A DNA stretch of 64,000 nucleotides. Origin: Acetobacterium sp965140355. GTDB taxonomy: Bacteria; Bacillota; Clostridia; Eubacteriales; Eubacteriaceae. The notes beneath the pieces were generated by a model. That model was not told the origin of the DNA. It worked only from the letters and a program-made list of their open reading frames with translations, and searched no databases. A program made the translations under genes and the position numbers. Position 1 is the first letter of the stretch. Every line of letters starts with the position of its first letter. This document shows positions 8,423 to 18,186 of this stretch, piece by piece. The stretch is taken from contig OZ223194.1 of the NCBI GenBank assembly GCA_965140355.1, positions 930,001-994,000 on the forward strand. Direction: 5' to 3'.

Positions 8423-8518
8423 GCGGAAATTCATATGGGAGTAAGGTGACGATGTTAACTTGTCATTAGGCGGTTATAACACATTATAAAATGGCCGCTT
8501 AGAAAGGCGTGATAAGAT

Positions 8519-9202
8519 ATGAATTTATTAGAAGTAAATTCGATTAACAAAACCTATGGTACAGATGAGACTGCGGTAAACGCATTAAAAAATGTAAATT
8601 TTTCCGTGCCTAAAGGAGAGTTTATTGCTGTTGTGGGCGAATCCGGTTCTGGGAAAAGCACACTGCTCAACATGATTGGGGCGCTGGATACCCCTACTTC
8701 CGGTAAGGTGCTCATTGACGGCAAAGATATATTCAGTATGAAAGATGAAAAGCTGACGATTTTTCGTCGCAGAAATATCGGCTTTATTTTTCAGGCATTC
8801 AATCTGATACCAGAGCTGAATGTAGAGCAAAACATTACATTCCCCGTTCTGCTTGACTATAAAAAGCCTGATCCGACTTATGTTGAGGAAATACTTACGG
8901 TTCTTTCCTTACAGGACAGACGTAAACATCTGCCCCGGCAGTTATCCGGCGGTCAGCAGCAGCGTGTAGCCATTGGACGTGCTCTGATAACCCGACCAAT
9001 GTTAATATTGGCGGACGAACCAACCGGCAACTTGGACAGTCAAAACTCAAGTGAGGTCATCTCTCTTTTGAAAACAGCGTCGAGGCGCTATCAGCAGACA
9101 ATCATCATGATAACGCATAATCGCAGTATTGCTTCCACGGCTGACCGTGTGCTGCAAGTATCAGACGGTATTCTCACAGATTTAGGGGGATATCCCGAAT
9201 GA
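8519..9202 (+). CDS. ABC transporter ATP-binding protein (MacB/BceA-like)
   Basis: 227 aa with Walker A GESGSGKST (~41-49), Q-loop (IFQAFNLIPEL), signature LSGGQQQRVAIGRAL, Walker B LILADEPTGNLD and H-loop ITHN. This is the LolD/MacB/BceA class that works with FtsX-type permeases. Its stop overlaps the permease start by 4 bp (ATGA), so the two are translationally coupled. The gene is 96 bp downstream of the kinase; that gap has no obvious terminator and may hold the promoter controlled by the regulator. Confidence 0.9.
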   Translation: MNLLEVNSINKTYGTDETAVNALKNVNFSVPKGEFIAVVGESGSGKSTLLNMIGALDTPTSGKVLIDGKDIFSMKDEKLTIFRRRNIGFIFQAFNLIPELNVEQNITFPVLLDYKKPDPTYVEEILTVLSLQDRRKHLPRQLSGGQQQRVAIGRALITRPMLILADEPTGNLDSQNSSEVISLLKTASRRYQQTIIMITHNRSIASTADRVLQVSDGILTDLGGYPE

Positions 9203-11523
9203 ACAGCTATCTTGGTCTTGTTTCAAAATATGCGAAAGTACACAAAAAGAAAAACAGGCTTACTATAATCTGTATTGCGATATCCGTCATGCTTGTGGCA
9301 GCAATTTTCGGTATGGCTGATATGAGCGTAAAAGGGCAAATCGACGAACAAATTCGCAAGGGCGGCAACTACCACGTCATGCTTAGTGGCATATCAGAGG
9401 AAGTAGCCGGACAAGTAGCAAGTCGCGAAGATGTAGCAATGTCTGGATTTATAGCGCCGTCCGAGAGCGTTGATCTGCAAGGAACAGACTTCCTCGTTAT
9501 GGGTGGTGATAAGGCCATATCAGAACAAATGAACCTTACTGTGGATACCGGAAATTTTCCTGCATCTGAAACCGAAGCACTAATAGATAGTGCTGCATTT
9601 GAGCAGTTTCATATTTCTATTGGCGATACTGCCAGCGTGAAATTATCTGATGGGCGTATGATTGATTTTATTATTTCGGGGACATTCAGTGATTTCACTA
9701 GTTTGCAAGGAACAGGTTCACACGGTCTGTATCTTTCACTGAAGGGCATAGAGGCACTTACAGGAAGTGCCTACCAAGGGATATATGTAATTCAGTTCAA
9801 AAACGGAACCAATATTCGAGGGGCAATATCCGATATACAACAAACTTTGGGACTATCTGACGAACAAGTAATTGAAAACAGATTGTTATTAGGTGTTATG
9901 GGGCAAAGTGAAGATAGTACCATGATACAACTTTACCTAATGGCCGGAATACTGTTTGTGCTTGTGCTACTGGCAGGAACATTTATGATTGCAAGTAGCT
10001 TTAATCTAAGCGTATCCGAACGAGTTAAATTTTTCGGTATGCTCCGCTGTCTTGGTGCTACGAAACGTCAAGTCAAAAGATATGTACGCCTTGAGGGGCT
10101 ACGCTATTGTCTGACAGGCGTTCCTATCGGCTTACTTGCAGGCTGTATCCTTATGTGGCTTGCATTGCTGTTGTTAAGGTTAACAGGCTCCGATTATTTT
10201 ATAGATATGCCCTTATTTCAAATTAGTTGGATTGGCTTGTTTTCCGGAACTGTTATGGGATTTCTAACTGTTATGCTTGCGTCGCGTTCTCCCAGCAAAA
10301 AGGCATCAAGGGTTTCTCCGCAAGCCGCTGTTACCGGGAATGCAGATAATAGCAGTCAGCAAGCACCAAACAAAGCGGCAAATACAAATCGTTTTCATGT
10401 TGAAACGGCTATGGGAATACGCCATGCCTTTCAAAGCAGAAAAAATGTTTTTCTTATGACGGGTTCCTTTGCCATTAGTATTATTATGTTTTTATGCTTT
10501 ACGGTGCTAATTTCGTTTATGAACCATGCAATAAAACCATTACACCCCTATGCACCGGATATTTCTATAACCATGGAGGACAATTCAGCTTCTCTTTCTC
10601 CTGAGTTACTTAAAAATGCAGCGGAGATTAAAGATGTAACAAATGTTTTCGGAAGAATGTTTAGTTATGATATTGCAGCAAAAAATCAAGCAGACAGCAA
10701 AAGAGTCAACTTAATTTCCTATGAGGATAAACAATTTGACTGGGCACATGAACAGCTTATTCGTGGAAATATGGAAGCGGTTCAATCTGGAAGTGGTGTT
10801 ATGATAGTATATTCTAGTGCGTTGAAATGGGATGTTGGCGATACGATTACGTTGCAACTCCCGAATGGAAAAAAAGACGTACAGATTACCGGTGTTTTAT
10901 CCAATTCACCCTTTGATGCAAAAGAGGCTACCCTAAACGTAATATGCTCGGAGCAAACTTTTACAGCATTAACTGGCATCTCCAATTACACTGTGATTGA
11001 TATACAAGTGAAGGAAAATGCAGACGACTCTATTGCGTCAACTGTTCGTAAATTACTTCCCTCACAAACGAAACTCATAGACAAGATTCAGAGCAATCGA
11101 AATATTCGCACAGCCTACAATTCCATGTCAGTGTTTATATATGGATTTTTAATTGTAATTGCGCTTGTAGCCCTGATTAACATTGTTAACACGATTAACG
11201 CAAGTGTTTCCGGCCGAATGAACCATTACGGTGTTATGCAGGCGGTAGGGATGTCTGTTAAACAGCTAAAACGAATGATTACGGTTGAAGCCGCTACTTA
11301 TGCCGTAACAGGCAGTATTGCCGGCAGCGTGTTAGGGCTATTGCTACACCGCCTACTGTTTGACCTGATTATCGGTTCTATTTGGGGTGAAACATGGCAA
11401 GCTCCCGTTATTGTGTTAGTGGTGACCATCGGTGCGGCACTGCTTACTACTATTATTGCGATAACATCGCCAGCAAGGGAAATTGAAAAAATGAGTATTG
11501 TTAATGTTGTGAACGCAGAATAG
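9199..11523 (+). CDS. FtsX-family ABC transporter permease
   Basis: 774 aa with two FtsX-type units. There is one membrane segment near the N-terminus, a soluble domain, three segments at ~245-370, another single segment at ~415, a second soluble domain and three segments at ~645-770. Each unit carries the conserved RxLGATKRQVKR or MQAVGMSVKQLKRM cytoplasmic motif after the first helix of its triplet. With the ATPase upstream it forms a type VII (MacB-like) exporter. Given the adjacent two-component system it most likely protects against an antimicrobial peptide or other envelope-active compound. Intact, last gene of the unit. Confidence 0.87.
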   Translation: MNSYLGLVSKYAKVHKKKNRLTIICIAISVMLVAAIFGMADMSVKGQIDEQIRKGGNYHVMLSGISEEVAGQVASREDVAMSGFIAPSESVDLQGTDFLVMGGDKAISEQMNLTVDTGNFPASETEALIDSAAFEQFHISIGDTASVKLSDGRMIDFIISGTFSDFTSLQGTGSHGLYLSLKGIEALTGSAYQGIYVIQFKNGTNIRGAISDIQQTLGLSDEQVIENRLLLGVMGQSEDSTMIQLYLMAGILFVLVLLAGTFMIASSFNLSVSERVKFFGMLRCLGATKRQVKRYVRLEGLRYCLTGVPIGLLAGCILMWLALLLLRLTGSDYFIDMPLFQISWIGLFSGTVMGFLTVMLASRSPSKKASRVSPQAAVTGNADNSSQQAPNKAANTNRFHVETAMGIRHAFQSRKNVFLMTGSFAISIIMFLCFTVLISFMNHAIKPLHPYAPDISITMEDNSASLSPELLKNAAEIKDVTNVFGRMFSYDIAAKNQADSKRVNLISYEDKQFDWAHEQLIRGNMEAVQSGSGVMIVYSSALKWDVGDTITLQLPNGKKDVQITGVLSNSPFDAKEATLNVICSEQTFTALTGISNYTVIDIQVKENADDSIASTVRKLLPSQTKLIDKIQSNRNIRTAYNSMSVFIYGFLIVIALVALINIVNTINASVSGRMNHYGVMQAVGMSVKQLKRMITVEAATYAVTGSIAGSVLGLLLHRLLFDLIIGSIWGETWQAPVIVLVVTIGAALLTTIIAITSPAREIEKMSIVNVVNAE

Positions 11524-11613
11524 CAGCAAATTATATTGAGCAGCCGGAACACGGTAATAAAAAAACATAAGTTACCGCCAGATGAAAGAGGACTATGAGC
11601 GGCAATCTGAAAC

Positions 11614-11651
11614 TAAAAAAATCTGACCAGCATTTAAAATGCTGGTCAGAT
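11614..11651 (-). terminator. terminator of the chemosensory operon
   Basis: ATCTGACCAGCATTT (11621-11635) and AAATGCTGGTCAGAT (11637-11651) form a perfect 15-bp stem. On the minus strand it is followed by T7 (A run at 11615-11621). It lies about 95 bp beyond the cheA stop. Confidence 0.9.
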
Positions 11652-11746
11652 ACTCCCTCAATAAACCCTTTTTATACTAAACACTTAAAAACTCACGAAC
11701 GTCGAACAATCGCGGCTTGGGTTCAGTTCTCGCAAACTATTTTGTT

Positions 11747-14035
11747 TTAATTTTCCATAAACTGTACCAGATCGATTGGATTAACAATCAAAACAACTTG
11801 ACCGTTTCCCAGCAACGTCGAACCGGTTATTCCCGGAATTGTCGCCAGGTGGCCTTCTAACGTCTTGACCACAAATTCCTGTTCGTTTTTAAGTTTATCC
11901 ACAACGATTGCATAGTTTTCATGGCCGTTTGTCAAAATGACCGCATTGAGTTCTTCTTTTTCTGCTATTTCTTCGTCCTTCGCTCCGGTTGCAAAAATCT
12001 TTGAAAGCCATTCAATGCCAATTACTTCGCCTCTTAAATAAGTTAAACACTTGCCGTTAAAATTATGAATGTTCGTCGTCTTTATTTTTACCGTTTCAAC
12101 AATATTATCCAGCGGAAAAATATAGGTTTCCTGGTTAACTTCGACAATCAACCCCCGTGATACTGCCAGTGAAAGTGGTAATTGAATCGTCATTTTGGTT
12201 CCCTTATTAACTTCACTATCAATTAAAATTTTTCCGTTGATCTTGACTATATTGCTTTTGACAATATCCATTCCAACACCACGTCCCGATACTTCGGTAA
12301 TTTCTTTTGCCATACTAAATCCTGGTTGAAAAATGAGATTCAGCAATTGATTTCTGCTCATCTTCTCAGCTTCAACCGCTGAAATCAGATTTTTCTCAAT
12401 CGCTTTGTTTTTTATGCTCTCCGGGTCAATGCCTTTACCGTCATCTTCGATTTCAATATATACCAACTTATTTTTATTATACGCTCTTAAGATAATCCGA
12501 CCTTTTTCAGGTTTTCCTTTTGCTAAGCGCTCTGCTCCCGGTTCAATCCCATGATCCGCCGAATTTCGAATCATATGAACCAGTGGATCGCTGATTTGTT
12601 CAATAATGGTTTTATCAATTTCGGTATGTTCACCTTGCAGGATGAGCTCCATTTTTTTTTCGCTGCTTTGCGCAATATCCCGAATTACCCGGGGCATTTT
12701 CTGAAAGATTGTTTTAACCTCAACCATTCTGATCGACATAATAGTATTCTGGAGTTCATCGGAAATTCGATTGACATAAGCGCCAACTTCCTTGACCTCT
12801 TTCGATATTTGCGGCAAATTATAATCCCTACTCAATTTTGATGAAATATGCATAAATGAGTTTTTGGCAATCAAAAGTTCGGAAATCATATTCATCATTT
12901 TATCAACCTTATCCTGGTTGACTCTGATACTCTGGATGATGTTATTCTGGGTCACACTGCTTTGCGCCGGGTTATTTTGCTGCGACTTAACTGTTTTTGT
13001 TTTAGCAACTTGCGGAAGATCTGTGCTTGGCGTCTTTGCTTCCGATTTCTCCACCGTCTGCAACTCAACCAACTGTTGTTTAATCTGATCAAGCATTTTT
13101 TGATCTTCGCGATCGTCAAATCGTTCAGCTTCAAGCGAATGAATAAAGGATTTGACATAATCCATCACAAAAAAACTGAGATCAACCAGTTTATTTTCAA
13201 ATTGATATCCGTGCTCCCGGATCAGAGCCAGCAAACTTTCATAGCTATGAATTATCTCCGAAAAGCGTTTAAGGGCCTCATGCAGTTCTTCATGGGGCGT
13301 TAATATGGCCAGAAATATACCCGTTCCGCCTTTAATACTGTGCACCGCTCTAAATATTTCGTCAACCGCTTCCCGATCCGCACTATTACTGTCCAGACGG
13401 ATTAATAACTCATTTTCAATGCGTTCAATATGCTCTAAATTTTCAATCTGAAACTGTTCTTTGATTTCCGCCGTCAGTTCCCCTTTAAACGCTTCAGACT
13501 GTAAGATATCCAGATTTTCTGCTCCTGCGAGCTGCTCTGGCCGATCAATTTCGGCACTGTCATCAACTGACACTTGGCAGTTTTCAAATGCCAACTTTAA
13601 ATCCTGACGCAACTGGATTTCCACTTCTTGATCTTGCCATTCAAAAACGTGTTTATCAGTTGTGGTAGTAAAATAATCAGCTCTAACCACTTCATTTAAA
13701 TGATTAAAATAATCCTTAAAAAAATCTAAAATTGAAAGCAGACTATCAATCAATGATGTTTTAACAATCAGCTCATTTTTTTCCAAAGCAGTTAAAATTA
13801 TTTCGATCTCATAACATAATTCAGTTATTGTTGATAGTCCAATAAAAGATGCTCCACACTTAATTTGATGAATCTTATCAAACACACTATCTGGCAACTC
13901 CATATCTGCCGTATACAACTCGAGTTTTAAAATTGCTTTTTCAAGGTCATTAAACTTATCCATCCATTCCTTTGCGAACATTTTCACGATAAGCATATCT
14001 TCTTTATTTCTTTTGGGGGCGTTATTTTGAGGCAT
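11747..14035 (-). CDS. cheA: chemotaxis histidine kinase CheA with two Hpt domains
   Basis: 762 aa with ATG at 14035, 19 bp after the cheR stop; an upstream TTG in frame would overlap cheR and is less likely. Domains in order: an N-terminal Hpt with HQIKCGAS (H56), a second Hpt with HSIKGGTG (~H232), a linker, the dimerisation helices (~380-440), the HATPase with RNSADHGIE, DDGKGID and GRGVGMDIV motifs, and a C-terminal CheW-like domain. I see no P2 (CheY-binding) domain between Hpt and dimerisation; a P2-like domain sits in the separate Hpt/STAS protein upstream. It takes signals from the operon's receptor through CheW and phosphorylates CheY, CheB and probably the extra regulator. Confidence 0.9.
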   Translation of the reverse strand: MPQNNAPKRNKEDMLIVKMFAKEWMDKFNDLEKAILKLELYTADMELPDSVFDKIHQIKCGASFIGLSTITELCYEIEIILTALEKNELIVKTSLIDSLLSILDFFKDYFNHLNEVVRADYFTTTTDKHVFEWQDQEVEIQLRQDLKLAFENCQVSVDDSAEIDRPEQLAGAENLDILQSEAFKGELTAEIKEQFQIENLEHIERIENELLIRLDSNSADREAVDEIFRAVHSIKGGTGIFLAILTPHEELHEALKRFSEIIHSYESLLALIREHGYQFENKLVDLSFFVMDYVKSFIHSLEAERFDDREDQKMLDQIKQQLVELQTVEKSEAKTPSTDLPQVAKTKTVKSQQNNPAQSSVTQNNIIQSIRVNQDKVDKMMNMISELLIAKNSFMHISSKLSRDYNLPQISKEVKEVGAYVNRISDELQNTIMSIRMVEVKTIFQKMPRVIRDIAQSSEKKMELILQGEHTEIDKTIIEQISDPLVHMIRNSADHGIEPGAERLAKGKPEKGRIILRAYNKNKLVYIEIEDDGKGIDPESIKNKAIEKNLISAVEAEKMSRNQLLNLIFQPGFSMAKEITEVSGRGVGMDIVKSNIVKINGKILIDSEVNKGTKMTIQLPLSLAVSRGLIVEVNQETYIFPLDNIVETVKIKTTNIHNFNGKCLTYLRGEVIGIEWLSKIFATGAKDEEIAEKEELNAVILTNGHENYAIVVDKLKNEQEFVVKTLEGHLATIPGITGSTLLGNGQVVLIVNPIDLVQFMEN

Positions 14036-14054
14036 TCTCTCTTTTACTCTCCTC

Positions 14055-14885
14055 TCATTCTTTTGGCTTGGAATATACAATAGTATCCCCTATTTTTTTA
14101 GCCTTATAGGATGATGTAATTCTTCCCACCGACTCCGAATGACCTAAAAAAAGAAATCCCTCCGGATTCAAGGATTCATAAAAACTCATCACAACACTTT
14201 TTCTTGATCGATCATCAAAATAGATCAAGCAATTTCGACAAAAGATAAAGTCGCAACCGTTGATACTACTGCGCGCTTTTTCCTCCATCAGATTAATCTG
14301 AAGAAACGATACGGATCGTCTGATTTCACGATTAATCAGATATTTGTTTTGCCATTTTTTAAAATATTTTTCAAGATATTCAATTGGTACGTCCTTTATG
14401 GCGCGGCTGTCATAAAGGCCAACTTTAGCACTCTTCAAAACCTCTGAATTGATATCAGAAGCAATGATCTGAATATCCCATTTTTGGGGTTCATCCAGCA
14501 TTTCCTGCAGAATAATTGATAAGGTATACGCTTCTTCTCCCGTCGAACATGCAGCGCACCATATTTTTAATTTTTTTTTGCTCATTTTTCTTTTTTCGAC
14601 AATCGGCAAAACGTCCTCCGCAAAATTACGCAATTGCGGAAAGTCTCTAAAAAAATATGTCTCGTTGACGGTCAGGTCATTGATTAATTCATCAAACTCT
14701 AACTGGTCTAGTCCAAATTTCAGCAACATATAATATTCATTTAACGAATCCATATCCAGTGATTCCGCATGTTGAATAATTCGTTTTTCGACGAAATATT
14801 TTTTATTGTGTTCATAATATAGGCCAGTTCTCTTATAAATCAATTTAACGTATTTATCATATAATTCATCCGATAGAATCACCAC
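14055..14885 (-). CDS. cheR: chemoreceptor methyltransferase CheR
   Basis: 276 aa, GTG start (AAAGGTG upstream). The N-terminal helical domain is followed by the SAM-binding fold with the motif KIWCAACSTGEEAYTLS and the late FIFCRNCLIYFDD motif, both diagnostic of CheR. It methylates glutamates of the receptor encoded in the same operon. No C-terminal receptor-tethering pentapeptide partner is evident. It precedes cheA by 19 bp. Confidence 0.93.
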   Translation of the reverse strand: MVILSDELYDKYVKLIYKRTGLYYEHNKKYFVEKRIIQHAESLDMDSLNEYYMLLKFGLDQLEFDELINDLTVNETYFFRDFPQLRNFAEDVLPIVEKRKMSKKKLKIWCAACSTGEEAYTLSIILQEMLDEPQKWDIQIIASDINSEVLKSAKVGLYDSRAIKDVPIEYLEKYFKKWQNKYLINREIRRSVSFLQINLMEEKARSSINGCDFIFCRNCLIYFDDRSRKSVVMSFYESLNPEGFLFLGHSESVGRITSSYKAKKIGDTIVYSKPKE

Positions 14886-15087
14886 AACACCTTTTGTTTT
14901 TCCGAAGTTTAGCGCCTTCTAACACCTCTTTTACCAAGTCATTCAATCAATCATGCAAACGCATGTTTTGGTATTACTTTGTGCTTTAATTGTCGCTAAT
15001 CCCGGGGGAACATCGCTTCTGGAGGTTGCAGCATTGATAATTTCCCTGAAATAATCGCTATTCAATTGAGTAGTCAAAGTCTAATTT

Positions 15088-16527
15088 CTAATCTTTTTTT
15101 GCATTTATTCTGGCTGAAAAAACGTCGGCTCTTAAAATCTTCAAAATTGCTTCCGTCGAAGATTTTGATACCTGAAATTTTTCGACCGCTTCAATCGAGT
15201 CAAAAATATTAATAATGTTTTGCCTTCCTGAACCTTTGGCAATGATTCCCAGCTCAATATTTTTCGCTTCCAGGTTTCTTTTGATCTCGATTAACGCCTT
15301 CACTTCAATTTCGCTCAATATCGCAAGTTGACTCATATCAATAAGAAAAATATAGGTTGCCGTCTTATTCATCTTTCCCATAAAAAGCCGCAAACGGGAA
15401 ATAAAATTGCCCTTTTCAGCTTTAAAAATGCTGATTATATAACGTCCTTTTATCTCGTTAAAGCCCTTTTCAATGAGTTTTATCATGGCTTTTTCAAAAT
15501 CTAAACAAAACTGTCCGCCCTTATTTTTTTGTTGATCATCACGTTTAACTGCCATTTCATAAGGTACTTCGAAATTGACCAGAAATTGCGCCATTTTATC
15601 ATGGTTTTCCTTCACCGTCACCGCTTTTATCAGCTGTTCATGCAATGACTCCATCCGCTCAATTTCTTGCCCGGTGATGCTATTTTTCTCGCTAAAGCCA
15701 ATTTTACACAACTGGATCATGGCTTTGAGGACAACTACATATAATTGTTTATCAAACGACAATAAGTGATAATCATTTTTGGCCACTTTGCTTCGACTTA
15801 AATCAACGATATTTATTTTTTCAACATAAGTTACGTTTAAATTTGCATATAATTCCGCTTCCTCAATATCTGTGGCCAAAATAATGTCATAAGAAAATAA
15901 GTCCTGATCCTCTGAATTTCCTTCAAAATAAGTGTCACCAACACTGGAATAAACAAGCGTTCCTATTTCCTTGACACAATCCAAAATCATTAATAACACC
16001 GGCGATATCATCGAAAGATCATCTTCAAAAAAGAAACTTATAAAATAGCGGTTTCTTTCATTTGAGCATTTTCCTAAATAGGATGTGATGATACCACTGG
16101 CGGAACTTTTTGTTTCAGTAATACTCTCAATTTTTTTATTGGCCCGAATAAACGCCTCCGTCTGCTCAGTAATTTGTCGTGCTTCTTTACTGAGGTTCGC
16201 AATCATTTGACCAGAGCCCTGTTCCTTTTTTCCCATCAACATTTTTTTTGTGATATCCAACCCCGCAAAACAAAGTGTTACAATGCTCTGATCGAAGGGG
16301 ATTGAGCCATTTCTAGCACAATCAAGCATGTCTTCAATTTTATGCATCAAGTTCCCAATATCTGCATAACCAACCATATGTGATGATCCTTTGATGGTGT
16401 GAGCAATTCTGAATAACTCATTGATATCGCCTCCAGAATAATCCATTTCCAGTCTGATCATGCATTCTTCAGCCTTTTGGAGCAGTTCTTCCGATTCTTC
16501 ATAATACAACTGTATCATTGAATCCAT
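15088..16527 (-). CDS. Hpt / P2-like / STAS domain protein of the chemosensory operon
   Basis: 479 aa, start at ATG 16527 with AGGTGG upstream. The N-terminal Hpt domain has the phospho-acceptor in AHTIKGSSH (H43). A middle part (~170-260; FFFEDDLSMI...LDCVKEIG...YDIILATD) resembles the CheA P2 domain that docks CheY/CheB. A helical segment follows, then a C-terminal STAS domain (~370-475; IFLIDMSQLAILSEIEVKAL). There is no kinase domain. It looks like the front half of a CheA moved onto a separate protein and joined to an anti-sigma-antagonist-type domain. A role as phosphate relay, sink or output switch is likely; the P2 assignment is by pattern only. Confidence 0.7.
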   Translation of the reverse strand: MDSMIQLYYEESEELLQKAEECMIRLEMDYSGGDINELFRIAHTIKGSSHMVGYADIGNLMHKIEDMLDCARNGSIPFDQSIVTLCFAGLDITKKMLMGKKEQGSGQMIANLSKEARQITEQTEAFIRANKKIESITETKSSASGIITSYLGKCSNERNRYFISFFFEDDLSMISPVLLMILDCVKEIGTLVYSSVGDTYFEGNSEDQDLFSYDIILATDIEEAELYANLNVTYVEKINIVDLSRSKVAKNDYHLLSFDKQLYVVVLKAMIQLCKIGFSEKNSITGQEIERMESLHEQLIKAVTVKENHDKMAQFLVNFEVPYEMAVKRDDQQKNKGGQFCLDFEKAMIKLIEKGFNEIKGRYIISIFKAEKGNFISRLRLFMGKMNKTATYIFLIDMSQLAILSEIEVKALIEIKRNLEAKNIELGIIAKGSGRQNIINIFDSIEAVEKFQVSKSSTEAILKILRADVFSARINAKKD

Positions 16528-16574
16528 TACGTACACCACCTAAACTTAAATAATACGCCCATTTGAGAAACTTC

Positions 16575-16985
16575 TTATTGGACGATTTGGATGAAAGCGT
16601 CTCGCCATCTTTCCAATTTTTGTACCGAATGGTCAACCATCGCCAAAACGTAGTCCTCGCTTTTAAACGGTTTAAGCATATAATCATTAGCTCCATATTC
16701 CAGCGCTCTCAATATTTTATCGATCGTTGAAGACGCCGTCATCATAATGATTTGTGTCATCGGATCATATTTTTTGATTGCCATCAGCAGTTCAATCCCA
16801 TCCATCTGCGGCATCCCAATATCAGTCAGGACAATGTGATATTTGGCGTTTTTTACTTTTTCCAGTGCTTCACTTGCCAAAAGGCTTGTCTCAACACAAT
16901 ATCCAGCCTTTTCAAGACACTCTTTTAGTCGATTTCCTACCGTTTCTTCATCATCAACGATTAAAATTTTATACCGGTCGTTCAT
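16575..16985 (-). CDS. single-domain CheY-like response regulator
   Basis: 136 aa with ATG at 16985 (AGGAGG 8 nt upstream). A receiver domain with DDE near the N-terminus, phospho-acceptor D55 (LTDIGMPQMDG), the MMTAS motif and K in LKPFK, plus a short C-terminal helix. No DNA-binding or enzyme domain. It lies 47 bp upstream of the Hpt/STAS gene and is its likely phosphorylation partner, in addition to the CheY at the head of the operon. Confidence 0.88.
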   Translation of the reverse strand: MNDRYKILIVDDEETVGNRLKECLEKAGYCVETSLLASEALEKVKNAKYHIVLTDIGMPQMDGIELLMAIKKYDPMTQIIMMTASSTIDKILRALEYGANDYMLKPFKSEDYVLAMVDHSVQKLERWRDAFIQIVQ

Positions 16986-17031
16986 GCGTACTTCCTCCTC
17001 ATTCAAAATCACTTGTCAAAGAATTATTTAA

Positions 17032-18114
17032 CTAACGCATTCTTTTGACTGCTCTAATAATTGCTTCGGCCATCTTATAAGAAGGAACCACAATTTCCGC
17101 ACCGCCTCTGTCAATTGCTTCCTTTGGCATTCCAAAAACAACTGCTGTTGATTCATCCTCAGCGATCGTGATACCACCGGCGTTGCGGATCTTTACCATC
17201 GCATCGGCACCATCATCGCCCATGCCCGTCATCAAAACCCCAACGACGTTTTTGCCGCCAAACGCCGCCAGAACCGATTCCATCGTGACATTGACGCATG
17301 GCATAAAAACCGTTTTGGGAGAACTGGTCAGTCTGAGCACGCCGGCTTCGCCCCTGACCACCAATTGATATCCCCCTGAACCAAGATATCCGTTGCCATT
17401 TTGTAAAACATCCCCGGTCGTAACTTCCTTAACCGGAATATGGCAGGCTCCATCCAGTCGCTTAGCAAATGACGTCGTAAAAGCCGGTGGCATATGTTGA
17501 ATGATAACAACCGCTGCGCCAAGGTCCGCCGGTAACATTGGCAGCACCTCCATAAGGGTTCCCGGCCCCCCGGTGGAAATACCAATTACCACTACTTTGG
17601 TGGCTTTTTTGAGGGACTTCAATTGCGCTTCTTTGGGACGCTCCACCTTTTTTTGTGGTCTCGCATTGCTACGTCTTTCAACCCGGTCTCTGATGCTTTT
17701 TCCATTGATATTTTTATAGGCCAACTTTACTTTTTGGATGATTTCCCGGCCGACTAGATAAATATCCGTTGATACTGTCCCTGATGGCTTGGCAACATAA
17801 TCAAAGGCCCCCAATTCCAACGCTTCAAAGGTTGTTAACGCCCCTTCGGCAGTAAGTGAACTAACGATCAGGACGGCTATTTTAGGATAATCATTCAAGA
17901 TATACTGCATCGCGGTCAAGCCATCCATAACCGGCATATTAATGTCCATCGTAATCACATCCGGTTTTAACTCGTGCACCTTTTCAATCGCATCGCTGCC
18001 ATCTCTTGCTGTCCCGACCACATCAAGACTGGAGTCAGTCATAATAATCTCTTTTAATGCTTTTCTCATAAGAGCTGAGTCATCCACAATCAATATTTTT
18101 ATTTTATCGATCAC
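17032..18114 (-). CDS. cheB: protein-glutamate methylesterase CheB
   Basis: 361 aa from a GTG at 18114, chosen because AGAGGAGG lies 9 nt upstream. The N-terminal receiver has D57 (TMDINMPVMDG). The C-terminal CheB esterase has the Ser in GISTGGPGTL, His in IIQHMPP and Asp in MTGMGDDGADAM. It removes methyl groups (and may deamidate glutamines) on the receptor, opposing CheR. The operon has no cheD, so CheB is the only visible deamidase. Confidence 0.93.
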   Translation of the reverse strand: MIDKIKILIVDDSALMRKALKEIIMTDSSLDVVGTARDGSDAIEKVHELKPDVITMDINMPVMDGLTAMQYILNDYPKIAVLIVSSLTAEGALTTFEALELGAFDYVAKPSGTVSTDIYLVGREIIQKVKLAYKNINGKSIRDRVERRSNARPQKKVERPKEAQLKSLKKATKVVVIGISTGGPGTLMEVLPMLPADLGAAVVIIQHMPPAFTTSFAKRLDGACHIPVKEVTTGDVLQNGNGYLGSGGYQLVVRGEAGVLRLTSSPKTVFMPCVNVTMESVLAAFGGKNVVGVLMTGMGDDGADAMVKIRNAGGITIAEDESTAVVFGMPKEAIDRGGAEIVVPSYKMAEAIIRAVKRMR

Positions 18115-18186
18115 TAACCAACACCTCCTCTGGTAATTACGCCTTCCGATGTCATGCCTTATCAATTATTTCGAATAATTAATATG

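Noticed and set aside
12551..13303. Plus-strand frames inside cheA
   Set aside because: They lie opposite conserved CheA domains, have no ribosome binding sites and show no family features.
17168..18136. Plus-strand frames inside cheB
   Set aside because: Antisense to conserved receiver and esterase motifs; codon-composition artefacts.
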